From: Paraburkholderia sartisoli
Lineage (GTDB): Bacteria > Pseudomonadota > Gammaproteobacteria > Burkholderiales > Burkholderiaceae
Reading direction: 5' to 3'
Length of the DNA stretch: 64,000 nucleotides
NCBI RefSeq assembly: GCF_900107685.1
Contig: NZ_FNRQ01000006.1
Location: forward strand, 1-64,000
Shown: positions 1 to 8,414 of the stretch, one piece after another
Position numbering within the stretch: position 1 is the stretch's first letter
Layout: each line of letters starts with the position of its first letter
Program-made: the position numbers and the translations under genes
The notes under the pieces: generated by a model
What the model was told of the DNA's origin: nothing
Databases searched by the model: none
Seen by the model: only the letters and a program-made list of their open reading frames with translations

Positions 1-2
1 CG

Positions 3-527
3 GGATCGGACCTCTATTCGGCGATCACCGGCGCGATCGGCGCGCTGCGCGGACCGAAACACGGCGGCGCCAACGAGGTCGCGTTCGAGATCCAGTCGCG
101 CTATCGGTCGCCCGATGAAGCGGAAGCCGACATCCGCCGGCGCGTGGAGAACAAGGAAGTCGTGATCGGTTTCGGCCATCCGGTGTACACGATCTCGGAC
201 CCGCGCAACAAGGTGATCAAGGACGTCGCGAAGAAGCTCTCGAAGGAAGCCGGGAACCTGAAGCTTTTCAGCATCGCCGAGCGGCTCGAAACGGTGATGG
301 CCGATGCGAAGAAGATGTTCCCGAATCTCGACTGGTTCAGCGCCGTGTCGTATCACATGATGGGTGTGCCGACGGCGATGTTCACGCCGCTTTTCGTGAT
401 CGCGCGAACCGCAGGCTGGAGCGCGCACATCATCGAGCAGCGCATCGACAACAAGATCATTCGACCCAGTGCGAATTACACCGGTCCGGAGAATTTGCCG
501 TTCGTGTCGCTAAATAAGCGAAAATAG
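3..527 (+). CDS. prpC: 2-methylcitrate synthase, C-terminal part
   Basis: The frame is open from the window edge and encodes about 174 residues of the citrate synthase fold. The N-terminal half lies outside the window. The motif GPKHGGANE is the citrate synthase active-site segment with its catalytic His, and VIGFGHPVY carries the second one. The tail NKIIRPSANYTGPENLPFV is typical of PrpC rather than GltA. In this family the enzyme condenses propionyl-CoA with oxaloacetate to 2-methylcitrate in the cytoplasm. prpD and acnA downstream on the same strand support the PrpC call over a general citrate synthase. Confidence 0.88.
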   Translation, partial: GSDLYSAITGAIGALRGPKHGGANEVAFEIQSRYRSPDEAEADIRRRVENKEVVIGFGHPVYTISDPRNKVIKDVAKKLSKEAGNLKLFSIAERLETVMADAKKMFPNLDWFSAVSYHMMGVPTAMFTPLFVIARTAGWSAHIIEQRIDNKIIRPSANYTGPENLPFVSLNKRK

Positions 528-628
528 CGTCCGCTGTGCGCTCCTGAAGCGCGTGCAGTTCAAACCTGGCGGTTGCGCGGTTCGCGCCGTCCACCGTTTA
601 ACTGATATTAGATAGAAAGGTTTCCCCG

Positions 629-1126
629 ATGAAAAAGCTGCTGATCGCCACCATCGTTGGCGCACTCTCCACGACGTTGCTGGTCGCCACCCCCGCCGCT
701 TTCGCGCAGACCGCGACGGGTGCCACGAAGGCCAAGCCGAAAGCACCGCAACCGAAACGCCTGATCAAGCGCAAACCGAAGGCCAGCGCAGTGGCAAAGG
801 TCGACCCGGTACCGGAAGGTTCGGAAAAATGGTCGTGCAGCGAAGGGCTGTCGTTCGACATGAAGGGCGACATGAAGCGTGACCAGATCGTCACGGTTCA
901 CTGGGGCACGAGGAACTACAATCTGCCGCGTGAAACCACGACGACCGGCGCCGACCGCTTCCACGACGCCGCTACCGGCATGGATCTGGTCGTGATCCCG
1001 ACCAAGGCCATGCTGTTCTCGGACAAGGACAGCTCGCGTCTCGCCGACGAATGCAAAACCGCTGCGATGCAGCAAGGCGCGCCGGCTCCGACGCAGTCGA
1101 ACGAGCTGAACAAGAGCAGCAACTAA
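629..1126 (+). CDS. small secreted protein, possibly MliC-like
   Basis: 165 residues with a clear Sec signal peptide (MKKLLIATIV start, cleavage near AFAQ at about 27). A basic Lys/Pro/Ala-rich linker runs to about residue 62, followed by a compact domain of roughly 80 residues with two cysteines (WSC and DEC) that could form a disulfide. The layout, with WSC near the start, a central beta-rich stretch, then AMLFSD and a late Cys, resembles lysozyme inhibitors of the MliC type. I cannot confirm this by alignment. It sits between prpC and prpD, 101 bp after prpC and 22 bp before prpD, so it is probably co-transcribed despite having no evident role in propionate metabolism. Confidence 0.75.
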   Translation: MKKLLIATIVGALSTTLLVATPAAFAQTATGATKAKPKAPQPKRLIKRKPKASAVAKVDPVPEGSEKWSCSEGLSFDMKGDMKRDQIVTVHWGTRNYNLPRETTTTGADRFHDAATGMDLVVIPTKAMLFSDKDSSRLADECKTAAMQQGAPAPTQSNELNKSSN

Positions 1127-1148
1127 TCCTCTTCACCAGGAAGCCTCG

Positions 1149-2600
1149 ATGTCCGCACCGATCTCCAACATCCGGCCCGAACCGGATCAAGTTCTCGTCG
1201 ATATCGTCGATTACGTGCTCAACTACACGATCGACAGCACGCTCGCGCTCGAAACGGCGCGTAACTGCCTGATCGACACGCTCGGCTGCGGACTCGAGGC
1301 GCTCACCTACCCGGCCTGCACGAAGCTGATGGGACCGATCGTGCCGGGCACGATCGTCCCGAACGGCGCGAAGGTGCCGGGCACCCAATTCCAGCTCGAT
1401 CCGGTGCAGGCCGCGTTCAACATCGGCGCGATGATCCGCTGGCTCGACTTCAACGACACGTGGCTCGCCGCCGAATGGGGCCACCCGTCGGACAACCTCG
1501 GCGGCATTCTCGCGACCGCCGACTGGCTCTCGCGCAACGCCGTCGCCGCCGGCAAAAAGCCGCTGACGATGAAAGACGTGCTCGTCGGCATGATCAAGGC
1601 GCACGAAATCCAGGGCTGCATCGCGCTCGAAAACTCGTTCAACAAGGTCGGGCTCGATCACGTGCTGCTCGTGAAGCTGGCTTCGACCGCCGTGGTGGGC
1701 CAGCTGATCGGCCTCACGCGCGACGAGCTGATCAACGCGGTGTCGCTCGCGTTCGTCGACGGCCACTCGCTGCGCACCTACCGCCACGCGCCGAACACGG
1801 GCTCGCGCAAGTCGTGGGCCGCGGGCGACGCGACCTCGCGCGCCGTGCGTCTCGCGCTGATCGCGAAGACCGGCGAAATGGGCTACCCGTCCGTGCTGAG
1901 CGCTAAAACATGGGGCTTTTACGACGTGCTCTTCAAGGGCAACGCGTTCCAGTTCCAGCGTCCGTACGGTTCATACGTGATGGAGAACGTGCTCTTCAAG
2001 ATCTCGTTTCCGGCTGAATTCCATTCGCAGACCGCCGTGGAAGCCGCGATGACCCTGCACGAACTGCTTCGTGCAAAGGGCAAAAAAATCGAGGACATCA
2101 GGAAGATCACGATCCGCACGCACGAAGCGGCGATCCGCATCATCGACAAAAAGGGTCCGCTGAACAATCCGGCCGACCGCGATCACTGCATCCAGTACAT
2201 GATCGCCGTGCCGCTGATTCACGGCCGCCTGACCGCGGCGGATTACGAAGACTCGATCGCGCAGGACGCGCGCATCGACGCGCTGCGCGACAAGATGGAA
2301 TGCGTCGAGGACGCGCAGTTCACGAAGGACTATCACGACCCGGAAAAGCGTTCGATCGCGAACGCGCTGACGGTCGAATTCAGTGACGGCTCTACCTTCG
2401 ACGAAGTCGTCGTCGAATATCCGATCGGCCACAAGCGTCGCCGCACCGACGGCATTCCGCTGCTGGTCGAGAAGTTCAGAACCAACCTCGCCCGACGTTT
2501 CCCGGCGAAGCAGCAACAGGCGATTCTCGACGTGTCGCTGGATCAGGCAAGGCTCGAAGCCATGCCGGTCAATGAATACGTCGATCTGTATGTGATCTAG
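1149..2600 (+). CDS. prpD: 2-methylcitrate dehydratase, MmgE/PrpD family
   Basis: 483 residues, which I recall as the length of Escherichia coli PrpD. MmgE/PrpD features run throughout: WLDFNDTWLAAEWGHPSDN near residue 100, then HSLRTYRHAPNTGSRKSWA, and the C-terminal half with EFHSQTAVEAA. Members dehydrate 2-methylcitrate to 2-methyl-cis-aconitate and need no iron-sulfur cluster. The gene starts 22 bp after the small secreted protein and is followed 50 bp later by acnA, which can supply the hydration step to 2-methylisocitrate. Cytoplasmic. An alternative annotation would be bifunctional methylcitrate/citrate dehydratase. Confidence 0.92.
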   Translation: MSAPISNIRPEPDQVLVDIVDYVLNYTIDSTLALETARNCLIDTLGCGLEALTYPACTKLMGPIVPGTIVPNGAKVPGTQFQLDPVQAAFNIGAMIRWLDFNDTWLAAEWGHPSDNLGGILATADWLSRNAVAAGKKPLTMKDVLVGMIKAHEIQGCIALENSFNKVGLDHVLLVKLASTAVVGQLIGLTRDELINAVSLAFVDGHSLRTYRHAPNTGSRKSWAAGDATSRAVRLALIAKTGEMGYPSVLSAKTWGFYDVLFKGNAFQFQRPYGSYVMENVLFKISFPAEFHSQTAVEAAMTLHELLRAKGKKIEDIRKITIRTHEAAIRIIDKKGPLNNPADRDHCIQYMIAVPLIHGRLTAADYEDSIAQDARIDALRDKMECVEDAQFTKDYHDPEKRSIANALTVEFSDGSTFDEVVVEYPIGHKRRRTDGIPLLVEKFRTNLARRFPAKQQQAILDVSLDQARLEAMPVNEYVDLYVI

Positions 2601-2650
2601 TTAGTAGAAACGTAGCAACGTCATTTCCTCGAAAACCCCAGGAAAAAACC

Positions 2651-5368
2651 ATGGCCCATAATCTCCACAAAACGCTCAAGGAATTCGACAGCGGTTCCGG
2701 CAAAGCCAAGTTCTATTCGCTGCCGCAACTTGGTAAGGCACTCAACGTCAAGATCGACCGTCTGCCGGTTTCGATCCGCATCGTGCTGGAATCCGTGCTG
2801 CGTAACTACGACGGCAAGAAGATCGCCGAAGAACACATCCAGCAGCTGGTCAACTGGAAGCCGAACGCTGCACGCGTCGACGAAATTCCGTTCGTCGTGT
2901 CGCGCGTCGTACTGCAGGACTTTACCGGCGTGCCGCTACTCGCCGACATCGCTGCGATGCGCGGCGTCGCGAAGCGCGTCGGCAAGGATCCGAAGTCGAT
3001 CGAACCGCTGGTCCCGGTCGATCTGGTTGTCGATCACTCGGTGCAGATCGATCACTTCCGCGAAAAGAACGCGCTCGACCTGAACATGAAACTGGAATTC
3101 CAGCGCAACAACGAGCGCTACCAGTTCATGAAGTGGGGCATGCAGGCATTCGACACATTCAAGGTCGTGCCGCCGGGCGTCGGCATCGTTCACCAGGTGA
3201 ACCTCGAATACCTCGCACGCGGCGTACACAAGAAGACTGACGGCAGCGACACCGTGTATTACCCTGACTCGCTCGTCGGCACCGACAGCCACACCACGAT
3301 GATCAACGGCATCGGCGTGGTCGGCTGGGGCGTGGGCGGCATCGAAGCGGAAGCCGGCATGCTCGGCCAGCCGGTGTACTTCCTGACGCCGGATGTGGTC
3401 GGCGTCGAACTGAAGGGCAAGTTGCGCGAAGGCGTGACGGCCACCGACCTGGTGCTGACCGTCACCGAACTGCTGCGCAAGGAAAAGGTCGTCGGCAAGT
3501 TCGTCGAGTTCTTCGGCGAAGGCACGAAGTCGCTGTCGCTGCCGGACCGCGCGACGATCGGCAACATGGCACCGGAATACGGCGCGACGATGGGCTTCTT
3601 CCCGGTCGACGAAAAGACGATCGACTACTTCAAGGGCACGGGCCGCACCGACGCCGAAATCTCCGCGTTCGAGAACTACTTCAAGGCGCAAGGCCTGTTC
3701 GGTATTCCGAAGGCTGGCCAGATCGACTACACGAAGATCGTCACGCTCGATCTCGGCACAGTTGCACCGTCGCTGGCCGGTCCGAAGCGTCCGCAGGACC
3801 GCATCGAAATCGGCAACGTGAAGTCGACGTTCGGCGACCTGTTCTCGAAGCCGGTCGGCGAAAACGGCTTTGCGAAGAAGGCCGCTGACCTCGACGCGCA
3901 ATACACCACGTCGAACGGCGTGAACGTGAAGAACGGCGACATCCTGATCGCCGCGATCACGTCGTGTACGAACACGTCGAACCCGAGCGTGCTGCTGGCC
4001 GCTGGCCTGCTGGCGAAGAAGGCCGTCGAAGCCGGCCTGACCGTAGCGCCGCACATCAAGACGTCGCTGGCGCCGGGATCGCGGATCGTCACCGAATACC
4101 TGACGAAAACGGGCCTGCTGCCGTACCTCGACAAGCTGGGCTTCACGCTTGCCGCTTATGGCTGCACGACCTGTATCGGCAACGCGGGCGACCTCACGCC
4201 GGAACTGAACGAAGCGATCACGAAGAACGACATCGTCGCGGCGGCCGTGCTGTCCGGCAACCGTAACTTCGAAGCGCGTATTCACCCGAACATCCGCGCG
4301 AACTTCCTGGCTTCGCCGCCGCTCGTCGTCGCTTACGCGATCGCCGGCAACATCACGCGCGACCTGATGACGGAACCGGTTGGCAAGGGCAAGGGCGGCA
4401 AGGACATCTTCCTCGGCGACATCTGGCCGACGAGCGACGAAGTCAACGCACTGCTCAAGTTCGCACTGGACGCCGACGCGTTCCGCGCCAACTACGCCCA
4501 TCTGACGAAGAAGGGCGACCTGTGGAGCAAGATCGAGGGCGAGGAAGGTCAGGTCTACGACTGGCCGAAGTCGACGTACATCGCTGAGCCGCCGTTCTTC
4601 GGCGACGACTTCTCGATGACGCCGGCGTTGAGCATCGCCGCGGTCAAGGGCGCGCGCGCGCTGGGCATCTTCGGCGACTCGGTCACGACCGACCACATCA
4701 GCCCGGCTGGCTCGATCAAGGAAGACTCGCCGGCAGGCACGTGGCTGAAGGCAAACGGCGTGCAGAAGGCCGACTTCAACAGCTACGGCTCGCGCCGTGG
4801 CAACCACGACGTGATGATGCGCGGCACGTTCGCGAACGTCCGGATCAAGAACCTGATGATCCCGGCGAAGGCAGACGGCACGCGCGTGGAAGGCGGCCTG
4901 ACGATTCACCAGCCGTCCGGCGAACAGGCATTCATCTACGACGCCGCGATGAAGTACATCGCCGCCGATACGCCGACCGTGATCTTCGCAGGCGAAGAGT
5001 ACGGCACGGGTTCGTCGCGTGACTGGGCAGCGAAGGGCACGCAACTGCTGGGCGTGAAGGTTGTGGTCGCGCGCAGCTTCGAGCGGATCCACCGTTCGAA
5101 CCTGGTCGGCATGGGCGTGCTGCCGTTGCAGTTCAAGGGCTCGGACAGCGTGCAGTCGCTTGGCATCACCGGCGAGGAAACGTACGACATCGAAGGCCTC
5201 GGCAGCGACTTCAAGCCGCAACAGGAAGTGACGCTCGTGATCCATCGCAAGGACGGCAAGTCGCAACGCGTGCAGGTTCTGCTGCGTATCGACACGCCGA
5301 TCGAAGTCGACTACTACAAGCACGGCGGCATTCTGCCGTTCGTTCTGCGCTCGCTGCTCGCAGCGTAA
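2651..5368 (+). CDS. acnA: aconitate hydratase AcnA
   Basis: 905 residues, close to the AcnA/IRP1 branch length of about 890-905. The three 4Fe-4S ligands are visible as Cys439 (in SCTNTSNP), Cys505 and Cys508 (in GCTTCIGN). Other family segments are GTDSHTTMINGIGVVGWGVG and the C-terminal swivel region with GEEYGTGSSRDWAAKG. It interconverts citrate and isocitrate. Beside prpC/prpD it may also hydrate 2-methyl-cis-aconitate. The start has an AGGAAAA ribosome-binding site just upstream. No prpF lies next to it here, which fits an AcnA enzyme rather than the AcnD type that needs PrpF. Confidence 0.95.
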   Translation: MAHNLHKTLKEFDSGSGKAKFYSLPQLGKALNVKIDRLPVSIRIVLESVLRNYDGKKIAEEHIQQLVNWKPNAARVDEIPFVVSRVVLQDFTGVPLLADIAAMRGVAKRVGKDPKSIEPLVPVDLVVDHSVQIDHFREKNALDLNMKLEFQRNNERYQFMKWGMQAFDTFKVVPPGVGIVHQVNLEYLARGVHKKTDGSDTVYYPDSLVGTDSHTTMINGIGVVGWGVGGIEAEAGMLGQPVYFLTPDVVGVELKGKLREGVTATDLVLTVTELLRKEKVVGKFVEFFGEGTKSLSLPDRATIGNMAPEYGATMGFFPVDEKTIDYFKGTGRTDAEISAFENYFKAQGLFGIPKAGQIDYTKIVTLDLGTVAPSLAGPKRPQDRIEIGNVKSTFGDLFSKPVGENGFAKKAADLDAQYTTSNGVNVKNGDILIAAITSCTNTSNPSVLLAAGLLAKKAVEAGLTVAPHIKTSLAPGSRIVTEYLTKTGLLPYLDKLGFTLAAYGCTTCIGNAGDLTPELNEAITKNDIVAAAVLSGNRNFEARIHPNIRANFLASPPLVVAYAIAGNITRDLMTEPVGKGKGGKDIFLGDIWPTSDEVNALLKFALDADAFRANYAHLTKKGDLWSKIEGEEGQVYDWPKSTYIAEPPFFGDDFSMTPALSIAAVKGARALGIFGDSVTTDHISPAGSIKEDSPAGTWLKANGVQKADFNSYGSRRGNHDVMMRGTFANVRIKNLMIPAKADGTRVEGGLTIHQPSGEQAFIYDAAMKYIAADTPTVIFAGEEYGTGSSRDWAAKGTQLLGVKVVVARSFERIHRSNLVGMGVLPLQFKGSDSVQSLGITGEETYDIEGLGSDFKPQQEVTLVIHRKDGKSQRVQVLLRIDTPIEVDYYKHGGILPFVLRSLLAA

Positions 5369-5430
5369 GCGTTGCATTAGCGGAAAGCTTTTGCAGGTGC
5401 CGCGGCCCTTCGGGGTTGCGGCAATTTATG

Positions 5431-5457
5431 AAGCCCGACCTGGTCGGGCTTTTTTTT
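5431..5457 (+). terminator. rho-independent terminator after acnA
   Basis: AGCCCGAC and GTCGGGCT form an 8-bp stem with a three-base loop, followed by eight T. A second G/C hairpin (about 5398-5422, arms TGCCGC/GCGGCA around a TTC loop) precedes it. It lies 62 bp after the acnA stop and closes the prp/acn transcript before the convergent REC-Hpt gene. The rest of 5458-5609 shows no feature. Confidence 0.9.
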
Positions 5458-5609
5458 GACTCTGCGCGAGGGTATGCCCCGCTCTCAACACGGACGCAAA
5501 ACTGAACGGCGCGCGCGTACTTCTTCGTCCCTGCGGTCTGCTGCGGGTACCCTCAAGCCAGTTCGAACGAACGTTCCCTGAAGCGTCCGAACCCGAGGCG
5601 CGTTCAAAT

Positions 5610-6383
5610 TCAACGCCCCTCATCACACCACGCATCGATCTGCGTCTCCATCGCCCTGACCTGCGCGACGATGCCGTCCAGCGCCTGCATCATGAACGCC
5701 GGCGAAGCCGCGCCCGCGTTTTCGAGCAGCGCCATTACACCTCGCGCCTTGAACACGCTCGCGGCGTTACCGATGCGATGCAACAGCTTGCGCACCGTTT
5801 CCGCATCGTCACACGTCCGCGCGGTGACGAGACGCGTCATATCCTCGTCGAGCACGCGACGCCAGTCACGCACGAGCGCCGGCACGTCGACGCCACGGCT
5901 CGCGAGCGCGTCGAGTTCGCTGAAGTCGAAGGTCGATACGGGATCGTCGTCGTGCATGCGCTCAGGTAGCGGCACGGACGGCCCGCGCGCCGCGCGCGGC
6001 AGCAATTGCCACAGGCACGCATGGAGCGCATCGAACCGGCTCTCCTTGATGAGCACCGCATCGAACGGGGAAGCAGCGGTTGCCGACGCGTGACGCATGT
6101 CCTCGCGCCCCGTCAGCAGCACGAGCGGTATCGACGACACGTTGCGCACGCGTTCGGCCAGTTGCGTGCCACTCATCCCGGGAAGATGCAGGTCGGTCAT
6201 CAACAGATCGAAATGTTGACGTTGCAGCACACCCAGCGCCTCTTCGGCGCTGGCAACCGCCACGCACGACACACCCCACCGGCCCAGCTGCACCTCGATC
6301 GCACGGCGATTGAACGCGTGATCCTCGACAACCAGCACGCGGCCGGAAAGCATTCCGGCCGGCGCCGCGCGGTTCGCGGTCAT
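5610..6383 (-). CDS. free-standing REC-Hpt phosphorelay protein
   Basis: 257 residues. Residues 14-130 are a receiver domain with acidic pocket Glu20-Asp21, phospho-acceptor Asp64 (MTDLHLPGM), Thr91 and Lys113. Residues 150-257 form an all-helical Hpt-like domain with candidate His202 in LLHRIGNAAS. The usual Lys-Gly after the His (H-x-x-K-G) is replaced by Gly-Asn, so transfer competence is uncertain. The order REC-Hpt copies the C-terminal tail of hybrid kinases such as BvgS but without any kinase domain. It follows the BvgA-like regulator by 10 bp in the same operon, so the two proteins probably exchange phosphate with a kinase encoded elsewhere. Confidence 0.85.
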   Translation of the reverse strand: MTANRAAPAGMLSGRVLVVEDHAFNRRAIEVQLGRWGVSCVAVASAEEALGVLQRQHFDLLMTDLHLPGMSGTQLAERVRNVSSIPLVLLTGREDMRHASATAASPFDAVLIKESRFDALHACLWQLLPRAARGPSVPLPERMHDDDPVSTFDFSELDALASRGVDVPALVRDWRRVLDEDMTRLVTARTCDDAETVRKLLHRIGNAASVFKARGVMALLENAGAASPAFMMQALDGIVAQVRAMETQIDAWCDEGR

Positions 6384-6393
6384 GCGCGCCTGC

Positions 6394-7005
6394 TCAGTCG
6401 ATCAGCTTGTGGAGCGCGGCGAACTCGATCAGCCCCGCGAGCGACGACAATCCGAGTTTTTCCTGCAGACGCGTCTTATATGTACTGACGGTTTTGTCGC
6501 TCACGCACAGGCGGTTGGATATTTCCTTATTGCTGATGCCGCGCGCGAGATACTGAAGCACCTCGACTTCACGCGGCGACAGGCTGTCGAGTCCGCTGCC
6601 GCCACGCGACGAGCCGCTGGCGTCGGCCGGAAAGCAGTCATAGCCGAACAGCACGGTCTTGACCGCGGTCATCAGTTCGCCGATCTCGCGGCCCTTGCTC
6701 ACGTAGCCGTTCGCGCCGGCAACGCGCGTGTGAGTGGCCATGACCTGCTCCGGCTTCGCCGACAGCACCAGAATGCGGACTTTCCCGTCCTGCATGCGAA
6801 TGCGGCGAATCAGCGAAAGCCCGTCGAGCCGCGGCAGATCGAGATCGAGAATCGCCAGATCAGGCGCTTCTTCGAGAATCAGCTTGAGCCCCTCTTCACC
6901 GTCGCCCGCTTCGCCCACCAGCTCCAGCTCGCCATCCTCGCGAAGCACGCGGGCCAGTGTCCCCCGAATGATCGGATGGTCGTCAATCACAGCGATTCTT
7001 TTCAT
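6394..7005 (-). CDS. BvgA-like LuxR/NarL-family response regulator
   Basis: 203 residues. The receiver domain spans residues 1-120 (IDDHPIIRG start, phospho-acceptor Asp54 in LDLDLPRLDG, Lys near 104 in GYVSKG). A NarL-type helix-turn-helix spans about 140-200 (LSPREVEVLQYLARG then SNKEISNRL and SDKTVSTYKTRL). Size and architecture match BvgA/EvgA regulators. It is the first gene of a two-gene operon with the REC-Hpt protein. An inverted-heptad box about 100 bp upstream (7105-7120) suggests autoregulation. It lies directly downstream of the adhesin/OmpA-lipoprotein operon, which is the natural target. No sensor kinase is found in the window. Confidence 0.92.
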   Translation of the reverse strand: MKRIAVIDDHPIIRGTLARVLREDGELELVGEAGDGEEGLKLILEEAPDLAILDLDLPRLDGLSLIRRIRMQDGKVRILVLSAKPEQVMATHTRVAGANGYVSKGREIGELMTAVKTVLFGYDCFPADASGSSRGGSGLDSLSPREVEVLQYLARGISNKEISNRLCVSDKTVSTYKTRLQEKLGLSSLAGLIEFAALHKLID

Positions 7006-7104
7006 GGATCTATCTATTTATTTGACTGGCTGCCGTCGGACGTCTCTCACCGTCCTGATCGTGCGTATAACTGAAGATGTAACGCAATCTTAGCGGTCAC
7101 CCGA

Positions 7105-7120
7105 TTAAGAAATTTCCCAA
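7105..7120 (-). promoter_or_regulatory. BvgA-type inverted-heptad box upstream of the regulator
   Basis: The plus strand contains TAAGAAA directly followed by TTTCCCA (7106-7119). This differs at one base from the Bordetella fhaB primary BvgA site as I remember it (TAAGAAA/TTTCCTA). It is about 100 bp upstream of the BvgA-like gene. Read on the minus strand, GGGAAATTTC is shared exactly with the box upstream of flp. The remainder of 7006-7247 is a promoter region; a TTATAC-like -10 at 7065-7070 is only a weak candidate. Confidence 0.5.
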
Positions 7121-7200
7121 TCGATGTCGGATCATTCTGTTTGCGCGTCCGATTTGCCCTTCATCCGGGTCAGAATCGCGCGAAAACAGGACGCAACCGG

Positions 7201-7239
7201 ATGCGATCGCCGGGCACGACGTGTGTCGGGCGATCGCAT
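7201..7239 (-). terminator. hairpin after the OmpA-lipoprotein gene
   Basis: A perfect 11-bp inverted repeat (ATGCGATCGCC / GGCGATCGCAT) with a 17-base loop begins 9 bp beyond the stop codon of the lipoprotein gene. Only a weak T-rich stretch follows on the minus strand, so it may act as a terminator or as a 3-prime stabilising stem. Confidence 0.5.
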
Positions 7240-7247
7240 GTTCCGGC

Positions 7248-8336
7248 CTAGTCCTGGGAAACCGGCGCGACCTGCGCAGCCGGTCGGGTGCCGTTGCTGC
7301 TGCGCATGAAGTCCAGCTCGACGCGCCGGTTCGGCGCAAGACACGCGATCAGCGCCTGATGATTGCGGTCGTGACAGTCCGCGACCGGATCGTCCTTGCC
7401 GAGACCGTGAGCCGTCATCGGCACGGTCACGCCGCCGGTCTGCAGATACTGCTGCACCGTCCGCGCGCGCTTCGTCGACAGCGTGCGGTTGTACGCGTCG
7501 CTGCCGAGGCGGTCCGTGTAACCCACGATGTTGATGCCCGTCACGTCACCGGCGAGCTTCAGGTCCTTGACCAGCTGGTCAAGCTTCGCCTTCCCGGCAG
7601 GCGACATCCCGGCCAGATCGCTGCGGTCGAAGTTGAACGTCGCGTCGGCCTGCAGCGTCATCTTCTCGGGAATCCGCGCGACAGGCGGAGGCGGCGGTGG
7701 CGTGCAGGACTTCAGCGCGGCGACGATGTCCGGCGCCCCTTTCACGACACCATCCGCGAGCCGCTGGCTTTCCTGGAAGTTGCGCGTCCACGCTTCGTGG
7801 CCCGCGTGAATCAGCTCGACTTCCGAGCACGCGGTGAGCCGTTGCGCCTCGACACACGACGCAAAATCCGGCGATGCCTTCGCGCCGAGCACCAGCCGCC
7901 ACAGATCGGGGCGCACCACGGCCGAGGTCCGCAGATCCGGGTTCTCGACCGTGAGGCCGTTGCCCGTTTCCAGCGCCGCCGTCATGCGGCTGGCTTCGTG
8001 CAACGCTTCCTCGACGAAGCCCCAGCCGTCATGCTGCCTGCGCTCGTCGAGCGCGGCGTTCAGCCAGCACTGGGCCTTGTAGCCGAAGTAGTTTTCCTTG
8101 CGCGCGCCGAGTGCGTTCAGCCGTTTCTGGACGTCGCGCATCATCGGTCCGGCATCGATGCTGCTGTACGTCCCGATCCATTGCGGCGTGACCGCGCCCG
8201 AGGCCCGGTCCTGCCCTGCACTGAAGCCGTTCTGCAGAACCGTGGGGTTCTGTATCTGCAGGCTGTCGCGCGTCGCGGACGACGAACAGCCGGCAACCAT
8301 CGCGGCCAGCGCGATGGCGGTGATTGAATACTTCAT
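7248..8336 (-). CDS. OmpA-family outer-membrane lipoprotein
   Basis: 362 residues. The signal peptide has lipobox VAGC with lipidated Cys17. Residues about 20-215 are an uncharacterised domain with KAQCW, WGFVEEA, VRPDLW, FASC and AGHEAW, followed by a short Pro-rich linker (PPPPPPVAR). Residues about 235-345 are an OmpA-like peptidoglycan-binding domain (FNFDRSDL, VGYTDRLGSDAYN, LSTKRARTVQQYL, PNRRVELDF). It is expected in the periplasm, tethered to the outer membrane and gripping peptidoglycan. It follows the giant adhesin by 78 bp on the same strand, so it may anchor or stabilise it. The N-terminal domain has a stand-alone paralogue at 31198-31956. Confidence 0.88.
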   Translation of the reverse strand: MKYSITAIALAAMVAGCSSSATRDSLQIQNPTVLQNGFSAGQDRASGAVTPQWIGTYSSIDAGPMMRDVQKRLNALGARKENYFGYKAQCWLNAALDERRQHDGWGFVEEALHEASRMTAALETGNGLTVENPDLRTSAVVRPDLWRLVLGAKASPDFASCVEAQRLTACSEVELIHAGHEAWTRNFQESQRLADGVVKGAPDIVAALKSCTPPPPPPVARIPEKMTLQADATFNFDRSDLAGMSPAGKAKLDQLVKDLKLAGDVTGINIVGYTDRLGSDAYNRTLSTKRARTVQQYLQTGGVTVPMTAHGLGKDDPVADCHDRNHQALIACLAPNRRVELDFMRSSNGTRPAAQVAPVSQD

Positions 8337-8356
8337 GATTGTTTTCCATCAGAGAT

Positions 8357-8385
8357 GGGCCGCACGGAATTGCTCCGTGCGGCCC
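8357..8385 (-). other. intercistronic hairpin between adhesin and lipoprotein genes
   Basis: A perfect 12-bp stem (GGGCCGCACGGA / TCCGTGCGGCCC) with a 5-base loop fills most of the 78-bp gap. There is no T-run after it on the minus strand. It is better read as an RNA-stabilising or partial-termination element that sets the ratio of the two products than as a full terminator. Confidence 0.6.
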
Positions 8386-8414
8386 GTTCCAGCCCGTGTC
8401 CTGAACGACTGCGT

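Noticed and set aside
2936..5377. 813-residue frame opposite acnA
   Set aside because: Antisense shadow of a strongly recognised enzyme; no known domain.
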